A DNA stretch of 14,688 nucleotides from Erysipelotrichia bacterium (GTDB lineage Bacteria > Bacillota_I > Bacilli_A > Erysipelotrichales > Erysipelotrichaceae). The stretch covers positions 1 to 14,688 of the forward strand of contig SAAR01000050.1 of assembly GCA_009916335.1 (NCBI GenBank), in the 5' to 3' direction. The notes beneath the pieces are model-generated. The model did no database searches. It was not told the origin of the DNA and saw only the letters and a list, made by a program, of their open reading frames with translations. This document shows positions 1 to 7,107 of the stretch, piece after piece. A program made the position numbers and the translations under genes. How positions within the stretch are numbered: the first letter of the stretch is position 1; the number at the start of each line of letters is the position of its first letter.

Positions 1-2
1 AA

Positions 3-677
3 TTAATTCCATATCTTTTAGGAAATTGTGAATCAATTTTACAAATCAAAGCAATACTTGCTGATTTAAACATAACCAATATCCCTTTTTCTTCTAGTGT
101 TCCTTTAACTAGTCTTCATTGGATGATCAGTGATGAAAAGCAGAGTATCGTCATTGAATCCATGAAAGATGGTTTAAAGATTTATGATAATCCTGTTGGT
201 GTGTTAACTAATAATCCACCTTTTCCTTATCATCTAGCGAATTTGAACAATTATCTTAATGTAACCTCTGATTATGTAGAAAATCGTTTTTCAAATGAAA
301 TTGAACTTTCTGCTTATGGGGTAGGTATGGGAGCAATGGGCTTACCAGGTGATGTTTCTTCCTCTTCTCGCTTTGTAAGAGCTGCTTTTAATAAATTTAA
401 TTCTGTATGTGATGAAGACGAAGATAGTAGCGTTGCACAGTTTTTTCATATTTTAGATTCCGTCGCTATGGTGAAAGGGTGTGCGAAAACAAAAGCAGGG
501 AAAGTGGATATGACAACTTATTCTTGTTGTATGAACGGTAAACAAAATATTTATTACTATAAGACATATACTAATAATCAAATTACAGCCATTAGAATGA
601 ATGAAAAGGAAATGAATGCGAATAAACTTTCTGTGTTTTTACTTAAGGAAAAAGAACAGATACATTACGAGAATTAA
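3..677 (+). CDS. bsh: Bile salt hydrolase / choloylglycine hydrolase family protein, 5'-truncated by window edge
   Basis: The frame is already open at the first complete codon (position 3) and runs to TAA at 675-677, giving 225 visible residues. Family members are about 315-330 residues, so roughly the first 100 residues, including the N-terminal nucleophile Cys, lie outside the window. The visible part has the hallmarks of the Ntn-hydrolase choloylglycine hydrolase family (PF02275): PYLLGNC, the LTSLHWMISD strand, NPVGVLTNNP with the conserved Asn, and LPGDVSSSSRFVRAAF with the conserved Arg. These enzymes cleave the amide bond of glycine- or taurine-conjugated bile salts; relatives cleave penicillin V. 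The NPVGVLTNNP and SRFVRAAF blocks fit bile salt hydrolase, but the selectivity loops near the N-terminus cannot be seen. No strong terminator follows; only a short palindrome (TTTGAA-AA-TTCAAA at 693-706) lies just downstream. Confidence 0.9.
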   Translation, partial: LIPYLLGNCESILQIKAILADLNITNIPFSSSVPLTSLHWMISDEKQSIVIESMKDGLKIYDNPVGVLTNNPPFPYHLANLNNYLNVTSDYVENRFSNEIELSAYGVGMGAMGLPGDVSSSSRFVRAAFNKFNSVCDEDEDSSVAQFFHILDSVAMVKGCAKTKAGKVDMTTYSCCMNGKQNIYYYKTYTNNQITAIRMNEKEMNANKLSVFLLKEKEQIHYEN

Positions 678-856
678 GAAAATGTCAATTTGTTTGAAAA
701 TTCAAATAGTTATGAAAAACTATATACTAGTAAAAAACTCTGTTTATCAGACTTTAAGAAAGTGATGGCTTTTTTTGTTTTGTTGAATTTTCAATGGAAA
801 AAAAGCTGGTAAATAACGAAATGATCTATGAATTATTTTTTTAATTTCAACTTTAA

Positions 857-908
857 ATGCTGTTTATACTAGTTAAAAACATATGCTGTTTATACTAGTT
901 AAAAACAT
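857..908. repeat. Exact 26-bp tandem duplication containing ACTAGT
   Basis: Two identical 26-bp units, 857-882 and 883-908, sit directly head to tail; two bases of a third copy follow. Each contains CTGTTTATACTAGTTAAAAA. A diverged copy of the core, TATACTAGT-AAAAAAC, occurs at 723-738 and is followed by TCTGTTTAT, which resembles the start of the next unit. The array ends directly against the -35 element of the downstream promoter. It could be a recent slippage duplication or a doubled regulator-binding site. Confidence 0.85.
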
Positions 909-909
909 A

Positions 910-938
910 TTGTGAAGAAATTAGAAACATGAGATAAT
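910..938 (+). promoter_or_regulatory. Probable sigma-A promoter of the VOC-family gene
   Basis: TTGTGA (910-915), a 17-base spacer and GATAAT (933-938) form a reasonable -35/-10 pair. It places the start of transcription near 945, about 33 bases before the preferred start codon at 978. That would put the alternative ATG at 954 within about ten bases of the transcript end, which supports the 978 start. Confidence 0.55.
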
Positions 939-977
939 AGTTTTAATAAATTTATGATTTGCGGAGGAGGGGTGAAA

Positions 978-1421
978 ATGAAATTGGATACAACATATAT
1001 ATGCGTTAATGATATGGAAAAATCTCTTAACTTTTATAATTTACTACTACAAACAAAACCCTTGTATTGTAACGATGATAGATGGGCAACATATGATTGT
1101 GGTAATCAAATTTCGCTTTATAATAGAAAATATGATGAAAAATTATTAAAAGAAGAGTCTAATGATATTCATTTTAATCAATCATATATTGATGATTTCT
1201 TAAAAGAGAATAATTCTCACAAAAATAATATCGTTATTTTGAATTTCACAGTTGAAGATTTAAAAAGTGAATATGAAAGAATAACTTTATTAGGAATAGG
1301 AAAAGTTTCAGAGATTATGTATGTGAATGTACATATGCCATATTATTATTTTAATGTAATAGATCCTGATGGGAACGTTTTAGAAATAACTGGTAATTAT
1401 ACCGAATGCACAGATTGTTGA
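978..1421 (+). CDS. VOC superfamily protein (glyoxalase / bleomycin resistance / dioxygenase fold)
   Basis: The ATG at 978 is preferred over the in-frame ATG at 954 because GGAGGAGGGG (963-972) sits just before 978. The product is 147 residues. It begins with the typical VOC opening strand and helix (DTTYICVNDMEKSLNFYNLL) and ends with YYYFNVIDPDGNVLEITG, the usual C-terminal PDGNxxE block whose Glu is a metal ligand in many members. The middle (TVEDLKSEYERI) matches the second beta-alpha half. VOC proteins include glyoxalase I, fosfomycin and bleomycin resistance proteins, and many orphan enzymes; nothing here picks one. It has no obvious operon partner. The very AT-rich coding sequence and repeat-bearing upstream region suit an accessory gene. 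I am confident of the fold and have no view on the substrate. Confidence 0.8.
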   Translation: MKLDTTYICVNDMEKSLNFYNLLLQTKPLYCNDDRWATYDCGNQISLYNRKYDEKLLKEESNDIHFNQSYIDDFLKENNSHKNNIVILNFTVEDLKSEYERITLLGIGKVSEIMYVNVHMPYYYFNVIDPDGNVLEITGNYTECTDC

Positions 1422-1707
1422 AGTAAATAAAGTGCATAGAGGATTCAGTATGTGAATGAGATGTCAAAAAAAGTAATAAATTAATATAAAAATTCCCTCA
1501 TTAGATTATATAAGTAATGAATAATAGAAGTAGAAAATCAGTGGAGAAAATATATATTAATGAATTTTTAAATCTGAGAAAGTTACTATAGAATAATGAA
1601 TTATTTTTATTGATAATGATAATTTACATAAGAAGTGATATTATATAACAAAGAGATTGATCGATTGATTACAAAAAATGAAAAAACAAATAATTGGAGG
1701 TGCTAGA
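1422..1707. other. AT-rich intergenic region, no gene
   Basis: No coding frame is convincing. Near its 3' end lie TGATAATGATAAT (1611-1623), TTTACA (1623-1628) and TATAAC (1644-1649). These could be a poorly spaced promoter for the next gene (15-base spacer). The tandem GATAAT hexamers faintly resemble a Fur box, but the second half-site is poor. Confidence 0.45.
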
Positions 1708-2736
1708 ATGTCAATTAAATTCGATAAAACATTTAATTCTTTAAAAAACAAATCAAAAGTATTAGCAAAAGATGCAACAACAGCAGGGGGAGATGTAGCT
1801 AAAAAGATATCGGAAGAAACAATTAATGCTGTAAAGGCAACGGGGGAAGTTGCGGTTAATGCTGGTAAAAAAATTGGGGCAGGAACTTCTAATATTATCC
1901 AAAAAGGGAATGAATCTTTTAATAAAGCAAAAAATGATGTTTATAATGCGATTGATGTAAATGGTGATGGAAATGTAGATGTAAATGATTTAATTATAAT
2001 GGCTTTTAAAACACCAGGGGTATCAATATATAGAGAAGAATTTTTGAGAAAAGAACTGTGTAGTAAATGTGATAAAGCTACTGTTGAAAAAGCTATTTCT
2101 ACTACACCGTTTAGAGCAGGAGTTAGTCAAGAAATTATTAATGATTTAGCTGATGAAACTATCAAATACGAGAGAAATTGTGTTTCAGGTATTTCAACGG
2201 CTTTAGGGATACCTGGTGGGATTGCCATAGCAGCTACGATACCTGCTGATATTGCTCAGTATTATGGTTATATGTTGAGAACAACGCAGAAATTATTGTA
2301 TCTATATGGGTTTCCACAAATTCAAACAAATAATAATGGCACGAATCTTGACTCAGAAACAATGAATACTCTTATATTATGTTTGGGGACTATGTATGGA
2401 GTTGCAAATGCTAACAATGCAATTAAAGCAATGGCAAAAGCTTTGGCTTCTGGAGTTGAAAAAAAATTAATCAATAAAGCATTAACAAAAGGTACAATAT
2501 ACCCAATCGTAAAGAGTGTTGCAAAGTGGTTTGGAGTTAACATGACTAAAAAAGTATTTGCTGGATTCTTCAAAAAATCAATACCAGTAATTGGTGGAGT
2601 AATAAGTGGTGGATTAACTTTTGTTACATTTAAACCTTGTTGCGATAGACTGAAAGAAACTTTAGAAAATACAATGTTAAGCAATCCTAATAATTATATT
2701 GATGAGGAAGATGTGATAGATATTAAAATAGAGTGA
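1708..2736 (+). CDS. EF-hand-like loop protein with EcsC-like hydrophobic C-terminal domain
   Basis: The ATG at 1708 is chosen over 1678 because GGAGG (1696-1700) lies 7 bases before it. The 342-residue product has no signal peptide. Residues about 1-80 are Lys/Ala/Gly/Thr-rich amphipathic helix, LEA- or apolipoprotein-like. Residues 83-94 are an EF-hand/dockerin-type loop with acidic or amide residues at positions 1, 3, 5, 7, 9 and 12 (D83, N85, D87, N89, D91, D94) and Gly at 6. A CxxC pair is at C118/C121. Residues about 160-205 are a Gly/Ala-rich hydrophobic segment with IPADIAQYYGYMLRT and QKLLYLYGFP, and residues 291-308 read SIPVIGGVISGGLTFVTF. The C-terminal half resembles EcsC-family proteins (PF12787), whose function is poorly known. 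The protein may associate with the membrane. The gene appears monocistronic. Real gene: very likely; EcsC assignment: moderate. Confidence 0.75.
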   Translation: MSIKFDKTFNSLKNKSKVLAKDATTAGGDVAKKISEETINAVKATGEVAVNAGKKIGAGTSNIIQKGNESFNKAKNDVYNAIDVNGDGNVDVNDLIIMAFKTPGVSIYREEFLRKELCSKCDKATVEKAISTTPFRAGVSQEIINDLADETIKYERNCVSGISTALGIPGGIAIAATIPADIAQYYGYMLRTTQKLLYLYGFPQIQTNNNGTNLDSETMNTLILCLGTMYGVANANNAIKAMAKALASGVEKKLINKALTKGTIYPIVKSVAKWFGVNMTKKVFAGFFKKSIPVIGGVISGGLTFVTFKPCCDRLKETLENTMLSNPNNYIDEEDVIDIKIE

Positions 2737-3431
2737 TTTAATTTGTTTTGTTGTTTTCAAAGCGTGATGAGATATATTTAGTATTTAGTTGTACGGAATT
2801 ACTCTGTCTAAGATACATAAGTATCAAAATGTATTAATCTTATCGCATATTCAAATAAACAAAACATTATTATTGATCGCTCAAGTTACTTAGAGAGGTA
2901 TTTTGACTTTGTGAGAAGTTTAGATGCTTCTTTTTTGCTTGGAATTAAGCATAATAATTAGTTAATAAGTAAATGAGTATGAGAGAGCAGACAGTATAAA
3001 GTAGCAGAAATAAAATCAGCTATATTAATAAATGGAGAATTTACACATTAAAACTTGTTTGATAATAATAAGTTTAGTTTTATACTATTACTAATGTAGG
3101 AGTTGATGAAATTGTACTAAGTTTGAGGAAATATGTTTGAAAATGCAAAATTAAAGATTAACTATTATTATGACTATTTTTATAAGTTGAGTAAAATTTT
3201 AAGAAATCACTAGTTAGGGTATTTGAATATAAAGTTACTAAGATATGCTCTACATATTTTTATTATTTATATATTTTTTTGATATGAAATAATCATGATA
3301 AAGTAATTTTTATAATCAGAGAAATATGTGGTAAACAACAAGTTGCTTTTATTGTTTGTAAGCAGGGTTAATCAAGGTAAAATAAATCGTGAAAACATGC
3401 ATATTAATTAGGGGAAAAAGCGATTATTTGG
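2737..3431. other. Long intergenic stretch with no supported gene
   Basis: About 700 bases are very AT-rich, with stops in all frames and no tRNA, rRNA or recognised riboswitch. A weak terminator-like hairpin lies at 2914-2936. A very short frame, ATG 3133 to TAG 3211-3213 (26 codons, encoding a Tyr-rich peptide), has AGGA only a few bases upstream and is not convincing. GTAGGAGTTGATG near 3096-3108 looks like a ribosome binding site plus ATG but stops after four codons, perhaps the relic of a lost gene. Confidence 0.5.
2914..2936 (+). terminator. Weak intrinsic terminator candidate
   Basis: AGAAG (2914-2918) pairs with CTTCT (2927-2931) across an 8-base loop, and a run of T continues to 2936. 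The stem is only 5-6 pairs and lies 180 bases past the EF-hand/EcsC-like gene, so it may end that transcript or be chance. Confidence 0.35.
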
Positions 3432-3460
3432 TTTACAATTACAAGGGAATGTCTTATAAT
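3432..3460 (+). promoter_or_regulatory. Strong sigma-A promoter of the PPi-phosphofructokinase gene
   Basis: TTTACA (3432-3437), exactly 17 bases, then TATAAT (3455-3460). Transcription should start near 3467, giving a roughly 30-base leader with AGAAGGAG at 3483-3490 before the ATG at 3498. No operator-like repeat overlaps it, so constitutive high expression is likely. Confidence 0.8.
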
Positions 3461-3497
3461 TTATGGTGTATATGGAAATACAAGAAGGAGATTAATT

Positions 3498-5156
3498 ATG
3501 AAAATTTCATCATTACAAAAAGCTAGATATGAGTATAGTCCAAAGCTTCCTGGAATGCTTAGAAATGGTATTGCAGACATTTGCGTTAAAGAAGGGGAAG
3601 CAACGCAAAGTGTAGCTGACCAAGAGAAAATTAAAGCACTTTTCCCTAATACTTATGGTAAAAAGGAAATTACTTTCCAAAAAGGACAGAACACTTCTGA
3701 AGCAAAAAAACAAGTTGTTGGTGTTATTCTTTCAGGTGGGCAAGCACCAGGAGGACACAATGTTATTTGTGGATTGTACGATGCATTAAAAGCAACGAAT
3801 GCAGAAAATGTTCTTTTAGGTTTTAAAAATGGTCCAAGTGGATTAATTGAAGATGATTACTTAACGTTTGATGATCAATATATTGATGAATACAGAAATA
3901 CAGGTGGATTCGATATTATTGGTTCTGGTAGAACAAAACTTGAAACAAATGAACAATTTGCGATTGCTGCTGATGTTTGTAAAAAACATGGTATTACTGC
4001 TATTGTTATTATCGGTGGTGATGATTCAAATACAAATGCAGCGGTTCTTGCGGAATACTTTGCTGCTAATAATACAGGGGTTCAAGTAATTGGTTGTCCT
4101 AAAACAATTGATGGGGACCTTAAAAATGAAGATATTGAATGTTCATTTGGTTTTGATACAGCTACTAAAACATACAGTGAATTAATTGGAAACATTGAAA
4201 GAGATGCTAATTCAGCTAAGAAATATTGGCACTTTATTAAAGTAATGGGACGTTCTGCTTCTCATGTTGCTTTAGAATGTGCACTTGAAACACAACCTAA
4301 CATTTGTTTAGTATCTGAAGAAGTTGCAGCGAAAAAGATGTCTTTATCACAGATTGCTGATTACATTGCGGATTCAGTAGAAAAAAGAGCAGCAAAAGGA
4401 ATGAACTTTGGAGTTGCGATTATTCCTGAAGGTGTGGTTGAATTTGTTCCTGAATTCTCTGCATTAATCCAAGAAATTAATGAACTTCTTGCTGGTAGTA
4501 AAGCAGAAACATTTAATGCACTTGCAACATGGAAAGAAAAATACGCATTTATCGAAAGTGGTTTAACAAAAGAATCAATGAGTGTGTTTGCCATTCTTCC
4601 AGAAGGAATTCAACAGCAGTTATTCTTAGAGAGAGATCCACATGGAAATGTTCAGGTTTCATTAATTGAATCTGAAAAATTATTCTCAGCTCTTGTTAAA
4701 GATAAATTAGAAGAAAGAAAGAAAGCTGGTACATATAATGGTAAATTCAATGCACTTCACCATTTCTTCGGTTATGAAGGAAGATGTGCATTTCCATCTA
4801 ACTTTGATTCTGACTACTGTTATTCATTAGGGTACAATGCCTTTATGTTAATCCAGTATGGTTATACAGGTTACTTATCAAAAGTTTCTAACCTTTCTAA
4901 ACCAGCTAGTGAATGGGTTGCTGGTGGTATGCCAATTACTAAGATGATGAATGTAGAAAGAAGACATGGAGAAGACAAACCAGTTATTAGAAAAGCATTA
5001 GTGGAACTTGATGGTAAACCATTCAAATTCTTTGAAGCGAATAGAGAAGAATGGGCAAGTGAAACTTGCTATCTATACCCAGGTGCTATCCAATACTATG
5101 GACCTGCTGAAGTTTGTGATATTACCACAAGAACACTTGCTCTTGAACAAGAATAG
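3498..5156 (+). CDS. pfp: Pyrophosphate-dependent 6-phosphofructokinase (long form)
   Basis: The 552-residue product converts fructose 6-phosphate and PPi to fructose 1,6-bisphosphate and Pi, reversibly, in glycolysis/gluconeogenesis in the cytoplasm. GGQAPGGHN (80-88) is the phosphate-donor loop of the long PFP clade. GGDDS (173-177) has the Asp that replaces the Gly of ATP-dependent enzymes. PKTIDGD (201-207) carries the Lys typical of PPi users and the catalytic Asp region. MGRSASH begins at M250, the substrate-binding MGR. Length and motifs match the roughly 550-residue clade that includes plant PFP beta-like and spirochaete enzymes, not the 320-residue PfkA type. The start is fixed by AGAAGGAG seven bases upstream. 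It is a single-gene unit between a strong promoter and a strong terminator. Use of PPi saves ATP, consistent with a fermentative host. Confidence 0.95.
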   Translation: MKISSLQKARYEYSPKLPGMLRNGIADICVKEGEATQSVADQEKIKALFPNTYGKKEITFQKGQNTSEAKKQVVGVILSGGQAPGGHNVICGLYDALKATNAENVLLGFKNGPSGLIEDDYLTFDDQYIDEYRNTGGFDIIGSGRTKLETNEQFAIAADVCKKHGITAIVIIGGDDSNTNAAVLAEYFAANNTGVQVIGCPKTIDGDLKNEDIECSFGFDTATKTYSELIGNIERDANSAKKYWHFIKVMGRSASHVALECALETQPNICLVSEEVAAKKMSLSQIADYIADSVEKRAAKGMNFGVAIIPEGVVEFVPEFSALIQEINELLAGSKAETFNALATWKEKYAFIESGLTKESMSVFAILPEGIQQQLFLERDPHGNVQVSLIESEKLFSALVKDKLEERKKAGTYNGKFNALHHFFGYEGRCAFPSNFDSDYCYSLGYNAFMLIQYGYTGYLSKVSNLSKPASEWVAGGMPITKMMNVERRHGEDKPVIRKALVELDGKPFKFFEANREEWASETCYLYPGAIQYYGPAEVCDITTRTLALEQE

Positions 5157-5167
5157 TTTTTAATTTT

Positions 5168-5200
5168 ACTGTCTAGGTATATGCTTAGACAGTTTTTTTT
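5168..5200 (+). terminator. Intrinsic terminator of pfp
   Basis: ACTGTCTA (5168-5175) and TAGACAGT (5186-5193) form a perfect 8-bp stem around a 10-base loop, followed by an unbroken T run to 5200. It begins 11 bases after the pfp stop codon. Confidence 0.9.
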
Positions 5201-5383
5201 AGTGGGAATATAGCTTTGGGTAGTTTCTATTAATTGAAAGAACAATTATACGAACAAATAGAAGTCTATTTACTAGAAGATAGAAGAGAAGAAATGTGCT
5301 TTAATATTTTTGTATTCAACATACAACCTAATATTATAATGGATTGTTAAAATGGTAATCGTTAAAGCACTACTCAGTAAAAC

Positions 5384-5414
5384 AAATAAAAAACGCAAGT
5401 AGCGTTTTTTATTT
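5384..5414. terminator. Bidirectional terminator overlapping the 3' end of the MarR gene
   Basis: AAATAAAAAACGC (5384-5396) and GCGTTTTTTATTT (5402-5414) are perfect 13-bp arms around AAGTA. A-runs on one side and T-runs on the other let it work on both strands. The MarR stop codon (5409-5411, minus strand) and its last codon lie inside the stem, so the hairpin is partly coding. Confidence 0.85.
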
Positions 5415-5879
5415 ATCTAATTTTGGGAGAATCTTTAATAAAGTGTCTATCGCTTTTTCAAAGGATTGTATTTCCTGTGTAGTTAACTTTTTTTGTAGTT
5501 GTTTTTCAAAGTCGATATTATTGAAGAAATCTGTATGAATATATTGAATCGCTTTTTCACTAACTTGAATATTGATGATACGACGATCCTCTTCACTTGT
5601 AATACGATGAACAAACTCATGTTTTACTAGTTGATTGATTAATTGGGTAGCTTGTTGCTTAGGCATTTTTAAACGATTGCTTAAAGTACTCATACTCATG
5701 GATCCTTCCTGTTGCAATGTATACAAGCAATAATAGGTTTCTAAACTCATATTTCCTTTTAGTGATTGCTTTAATGTTTTTTCAATTGTTGTATGCCAAA
5801 AAGGCAAAAGTTTTAATAATTTTTTTACGCATTGATTTGAAGTCATAGATAAACCCATTCTTTGTTTATAAATTGACAA
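5409..5879 (-). CDS. MarR-family transcriptional regulator
   Basis: The product is 156 residues, normal for MarR proteins. It is a winged-helix dimer: dimerisation helices at both ends, a recognition HTH in the middle (MSMSTLSNRLKMPKQQATQLINQLV), and the wing carrying SEEDRRIINIQVSEKA, the acidic-plus-Arg signature of the family. The start is most likely TTG at 5879: its complement-strand upstream sequence has AGAAAGG about 5 bases away, while the in-frame ATGs at residues 8 and 12 lack a ribosome binding site. It is divergent from the FUSC exporter gene, with 121 bases between the starts filled with inverted repeats, the standard layout for a repressor of itself and an efflux gene. The ligand is unknown; aromatic or phenolic acids are typical of the family. 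The low-efficiency TTG start suits a repressor kept at low level. Confidence 0.88.
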   Translation of the reverse strand: MSIYKQRMGLSMTSNQCVKKLLKLLPFWHTTIEKTLKQSLKGNMSLETYYCLYTLQQEGSMSMSTLSNRLKMPKQQATQLINQLVKHEFVHRITSEEDRRIINIQVSEKAIQYIHTDFFNNIDFEKQLQKKLTTQEIQSFEKAIDTLLKILPKLDK

Positions 5880-5908
5880 AGTTACCTTTCTGTATTAGAA
5901 TATGTTAC

Positions 5909-5951
5909 ATTAATAGTAAACAACTATTTACTATTAATAGTTATTTACTAT
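5909..5951. promoter_or_regulatory. MarR-type operator array in the divergent promoter region
   Basis: The core is a perfect inverted repeat, ATTAATAGTAAA (5909-5920) and TTTACTATTAAT (5927-5938), with a 6-base spacer. At finer scale, ATAGT/ACTAT half-sites recur: ATAGT-AAACA-ACTAT (5913-5927), the palindrome ACTATTAATAGT (5930-5941) and ATAGT-TATTT-ACTAT (5937-5951). The two 15-bp sites share the same 5-6-5 type geometry and are 24 bases apart. They overlap the likely -35/-10 regions of both genes, so repression of both is expected when the MarR protein binds. Confidence 0.75.
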
Positions 5952-5956
5952 ATTAT
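5927..5956 (+). promoter_or_regulatory. Probable promoter of the FUSC-family gene
   Basis: TTTACT (5927-5932), an 18-base spacer and TATTAT (5951-5956) lie entirely within and beside the operator array. Transcription would start near 5963. On the opposite strand, TATTCT (complement of 5897-5902) with TTGTTT 16 bases upstream is a matching candidate for the MarR gene. Confidence 0.5.
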
Positions 5957-5977
5957 CATAACGTAGGAGTATCCTGT

Positions 5978-6001
5978 TTGCAAGAAGAAAGTAGGGATTA
6001 A
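5978..6001 (+). CDS. Possible 7-codon leader peptide coupled to the FUSC gene
   Basis: TTG at 5978 begins a 7-codon frame (LQEESRD, first residue Met if initiated) that stops with TAA at 5999-6001, overlapping the downstream ATG by one base (TAATG). It has the best ribosome binding site in the leader, AGGAG (5965-5969), 8 bases away. The downstream ATG has only GTAGGGA, set about 4 bases away. Translational coupling is plausible; a chance frame this short is equally possible. Confidence 0.25.
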   Translation: MQEESRD

Positions 6002-7014
6002 TGTTGAAAAAATATTTGTTAAAGTTTTTTAAAATAGCATATGATAATGCAATCATGTTCTTTTTTACCATTGGTTTTGTATTATTATTTCAATATTTAT
6101 TCGGTGCAGAAAACACGTTGATTGCAGTAGCGATCAGTGTCGGTATTACAATGCTTCCTTTTATGGATAATGGTATTAAGTTGTCTGTTAATTTATTGCT
6201 GATTTTATTGTTATATTTATCTTCTGTATTTGTTGCTCAATTTGCTTTAACATCGCATTGGCTTGCTTTTTTTATTAACTTCTTTTACGTCTTATTTTTA
6301 TTATCTTTAAGCTGTGAGCCAATGAGTACTAATCATTCAATAAGTTTTCTATTATGCTTTGTCTTTGCTCAATCTACACCTGTGCCTTTCGCTTTATTTC
6401 CTACACGATTGATCGCTACTTTTCTTGCTTCTTTAATAAGTATGATAACAATGATTATTGTTTGGCATAAACGTGGCTATGGTAAACAAGGGATCACTTT
6501 AAAAGCACAGATAAAACGCAGTATAAAAAACAAAAGTTATCTATTCCGTTTAGCATTGGGTTTAGCGATTGCTATGTTCATTGCGATGTATTTTGATTTA
6601 CAAAAACCATTATGGATTAGCATTGTTGTCATGTCATTGACACAAGTAGAATTTAAAGCAACGTTTGAACGCATTATTTATCGCTCCTACGCTACCTTTG
6701 TTGGCATTATTATTTTTACCTTATTGTTTCGTGTTTTAATCCCTGAACAATATGCTTTAGGGGCATTGATGATTATGGGTTACTTTAGTTTTTTTATCAA
6801 ACAATATCGTCATAAGCAAATTTACAATGCAATAAGTGCAATTAATGCATCATTACTTTTTTTAGATACATTTCAAGCCTTTAGCAATCGTATCTTATGC
6901 TTAATAAGTGGAATTGTTGTTGTCTTAATTTTGTGGGGTATTGAACAACCACTGAAAAGTTTTTATATCAAACTCTCAGGTTCATTAAGAAAAGAAGTTA
7001 AGGAAGTATGTTAA
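6001..7014 (+). CDS. FUSC family integral membrane protein, putative aromatic/organic acid exporter
   Basis: The 337-residue product is highly hydrophobic, with about 11-12 membrane segments in two blocks (about residues 17-153 and 180-315) joined by a basic cytoplasmic loop (HKRGYGKQGITLKAQIKRSIKNKS). The second block has the FUSC_2-like pattern ALGLAIAMFIAMYFDLQKPLWISIVVMSLTQ, then ATFERIIYRSYATFVG (fusaric acid resistance/aromatic acid exporter superfamily, PF13515-like). Relatives such as AaeB export hydroxylated aromatic acids. This short form lacks the long soluble domain of proteobacterial AaeB. Divergence from a MarR gene across an operator array suggests expression is induced by its own toxic substrate. 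The substrate cannot be read from sequence; dietary phenolics or bile-related compounds are only guesses. Confidence 0.8.
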   Translation: MLKKYLLKFFKIAYDNAIMFFFTIGFVLLFQYLFGAENTLIAVAISVGITMLPFMDNGIKLSVNLLLILLLYLSSVFVAQFALTSHWLAFFINFFYVLFLLSLSCEPMSTNHSISFLLCFVFAQSTPVPFALFPTRLIATFLASLISMITMIIVWHKRGYGKQGITLKAQIKRSIKNKSYLFRLALGLAIAMFIAMYFDLQKPLWISIVVMSLTQVEFKATFERIIYRSYATFVGIIIFTLLFRVLIPEQYALGALMIMGYFSFFIKQYRHKQIYNAISAINASLLFLDTFQAFSNRILCLISGIVVVLILWGIEQPLKSFYIKLSGSLRKEVKEVC

Positions 7015-7048
7015 TTACTTTCTTTTATATACAGTGATATTTTATCTA

Positions 7049-7077
7049 TTGACTATCCTTAAGAAAACGGTTACAAT
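7049..7077 (+). promoter_or_regulatory. Sigma-A promoter of the HD/HD-GYP gene
   Basis: TTGACT (7049-7054), 17 bases, TACAAT (7072-7077). The predicted transcript start near 7084 lies downstream of the in-frame TTG 7078 and ATG 7081, so translation must begin later. This supports the ATG at 7108, which has AAGGGG at 7096-7101. Confidence 0.75.
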
Positions 7078-7107
7078 TTGATGGCGGTATATCATAAGGG
7101 GAAAAAG

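Larger units (their letters stand above)
678..977. other. Intergenic region with tandem repeat and promoter, no gene
   Basis: No coding frame is supported here. It holds two short palindromes (693-706, and TTGAA-TT-TTCAA near 783-794), a degenerate first copy of the repeat core (TATACTAGT followed by six A at 723-737), the exact 26-bp tandem repeat at 857-908, and the promoter of the VOC gene. The T-rich stretch around 770-782 is preceded only by a very weak hairpin, so I do not call a terminator. Confidence 0.6.

Noticed and set aside
954..977. Earlier ATG start for the VOC gene
   Set aside because: The eight extra codons include the Shine-Dalgarno of the ATG at 978, and no ribosome binding site precedes 954.
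1611..1625. Fur-box-like TGATAATGATAAT before the EF-hand/EcsC-like gene
   Set aside because: Only one 7-base half-site is good; the other matches about four of seven positions in very AT-rich DNA, and the gene has no iron-related feature.
2322..2684. Reverse-strand open frame antisense to the EF-hand/EcsC-like gene
   Set aside because: It is a shadow of the forward gene: no ribosome binding site, hydrophobic low-complexity product, and the forward protein has clear motifs.
2800..2960. Reverse-strand fragments that faintly suggest a decayed transposase
   Set aside because: The fragments have many stops, frames do not join, and no terminal inverted repeats or target duplications are visible.
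3868..4089. Forward open frame within pfp in another frame
   Set aside because: It lies over the GGDD region of the PFP enzyme, and its Leu/Ile/Met-rich product and lack of a ribosome binding site mark it as a shadow.
5296..5370. 9-bp inverted repeat GTGCTTTAA / TTAAAGCAC spaced by 57 bases
   Set aside because: Too short and widely spaced for a terminator or operator; could arise by chance in AT-rich DNA and does not border any gene or element.
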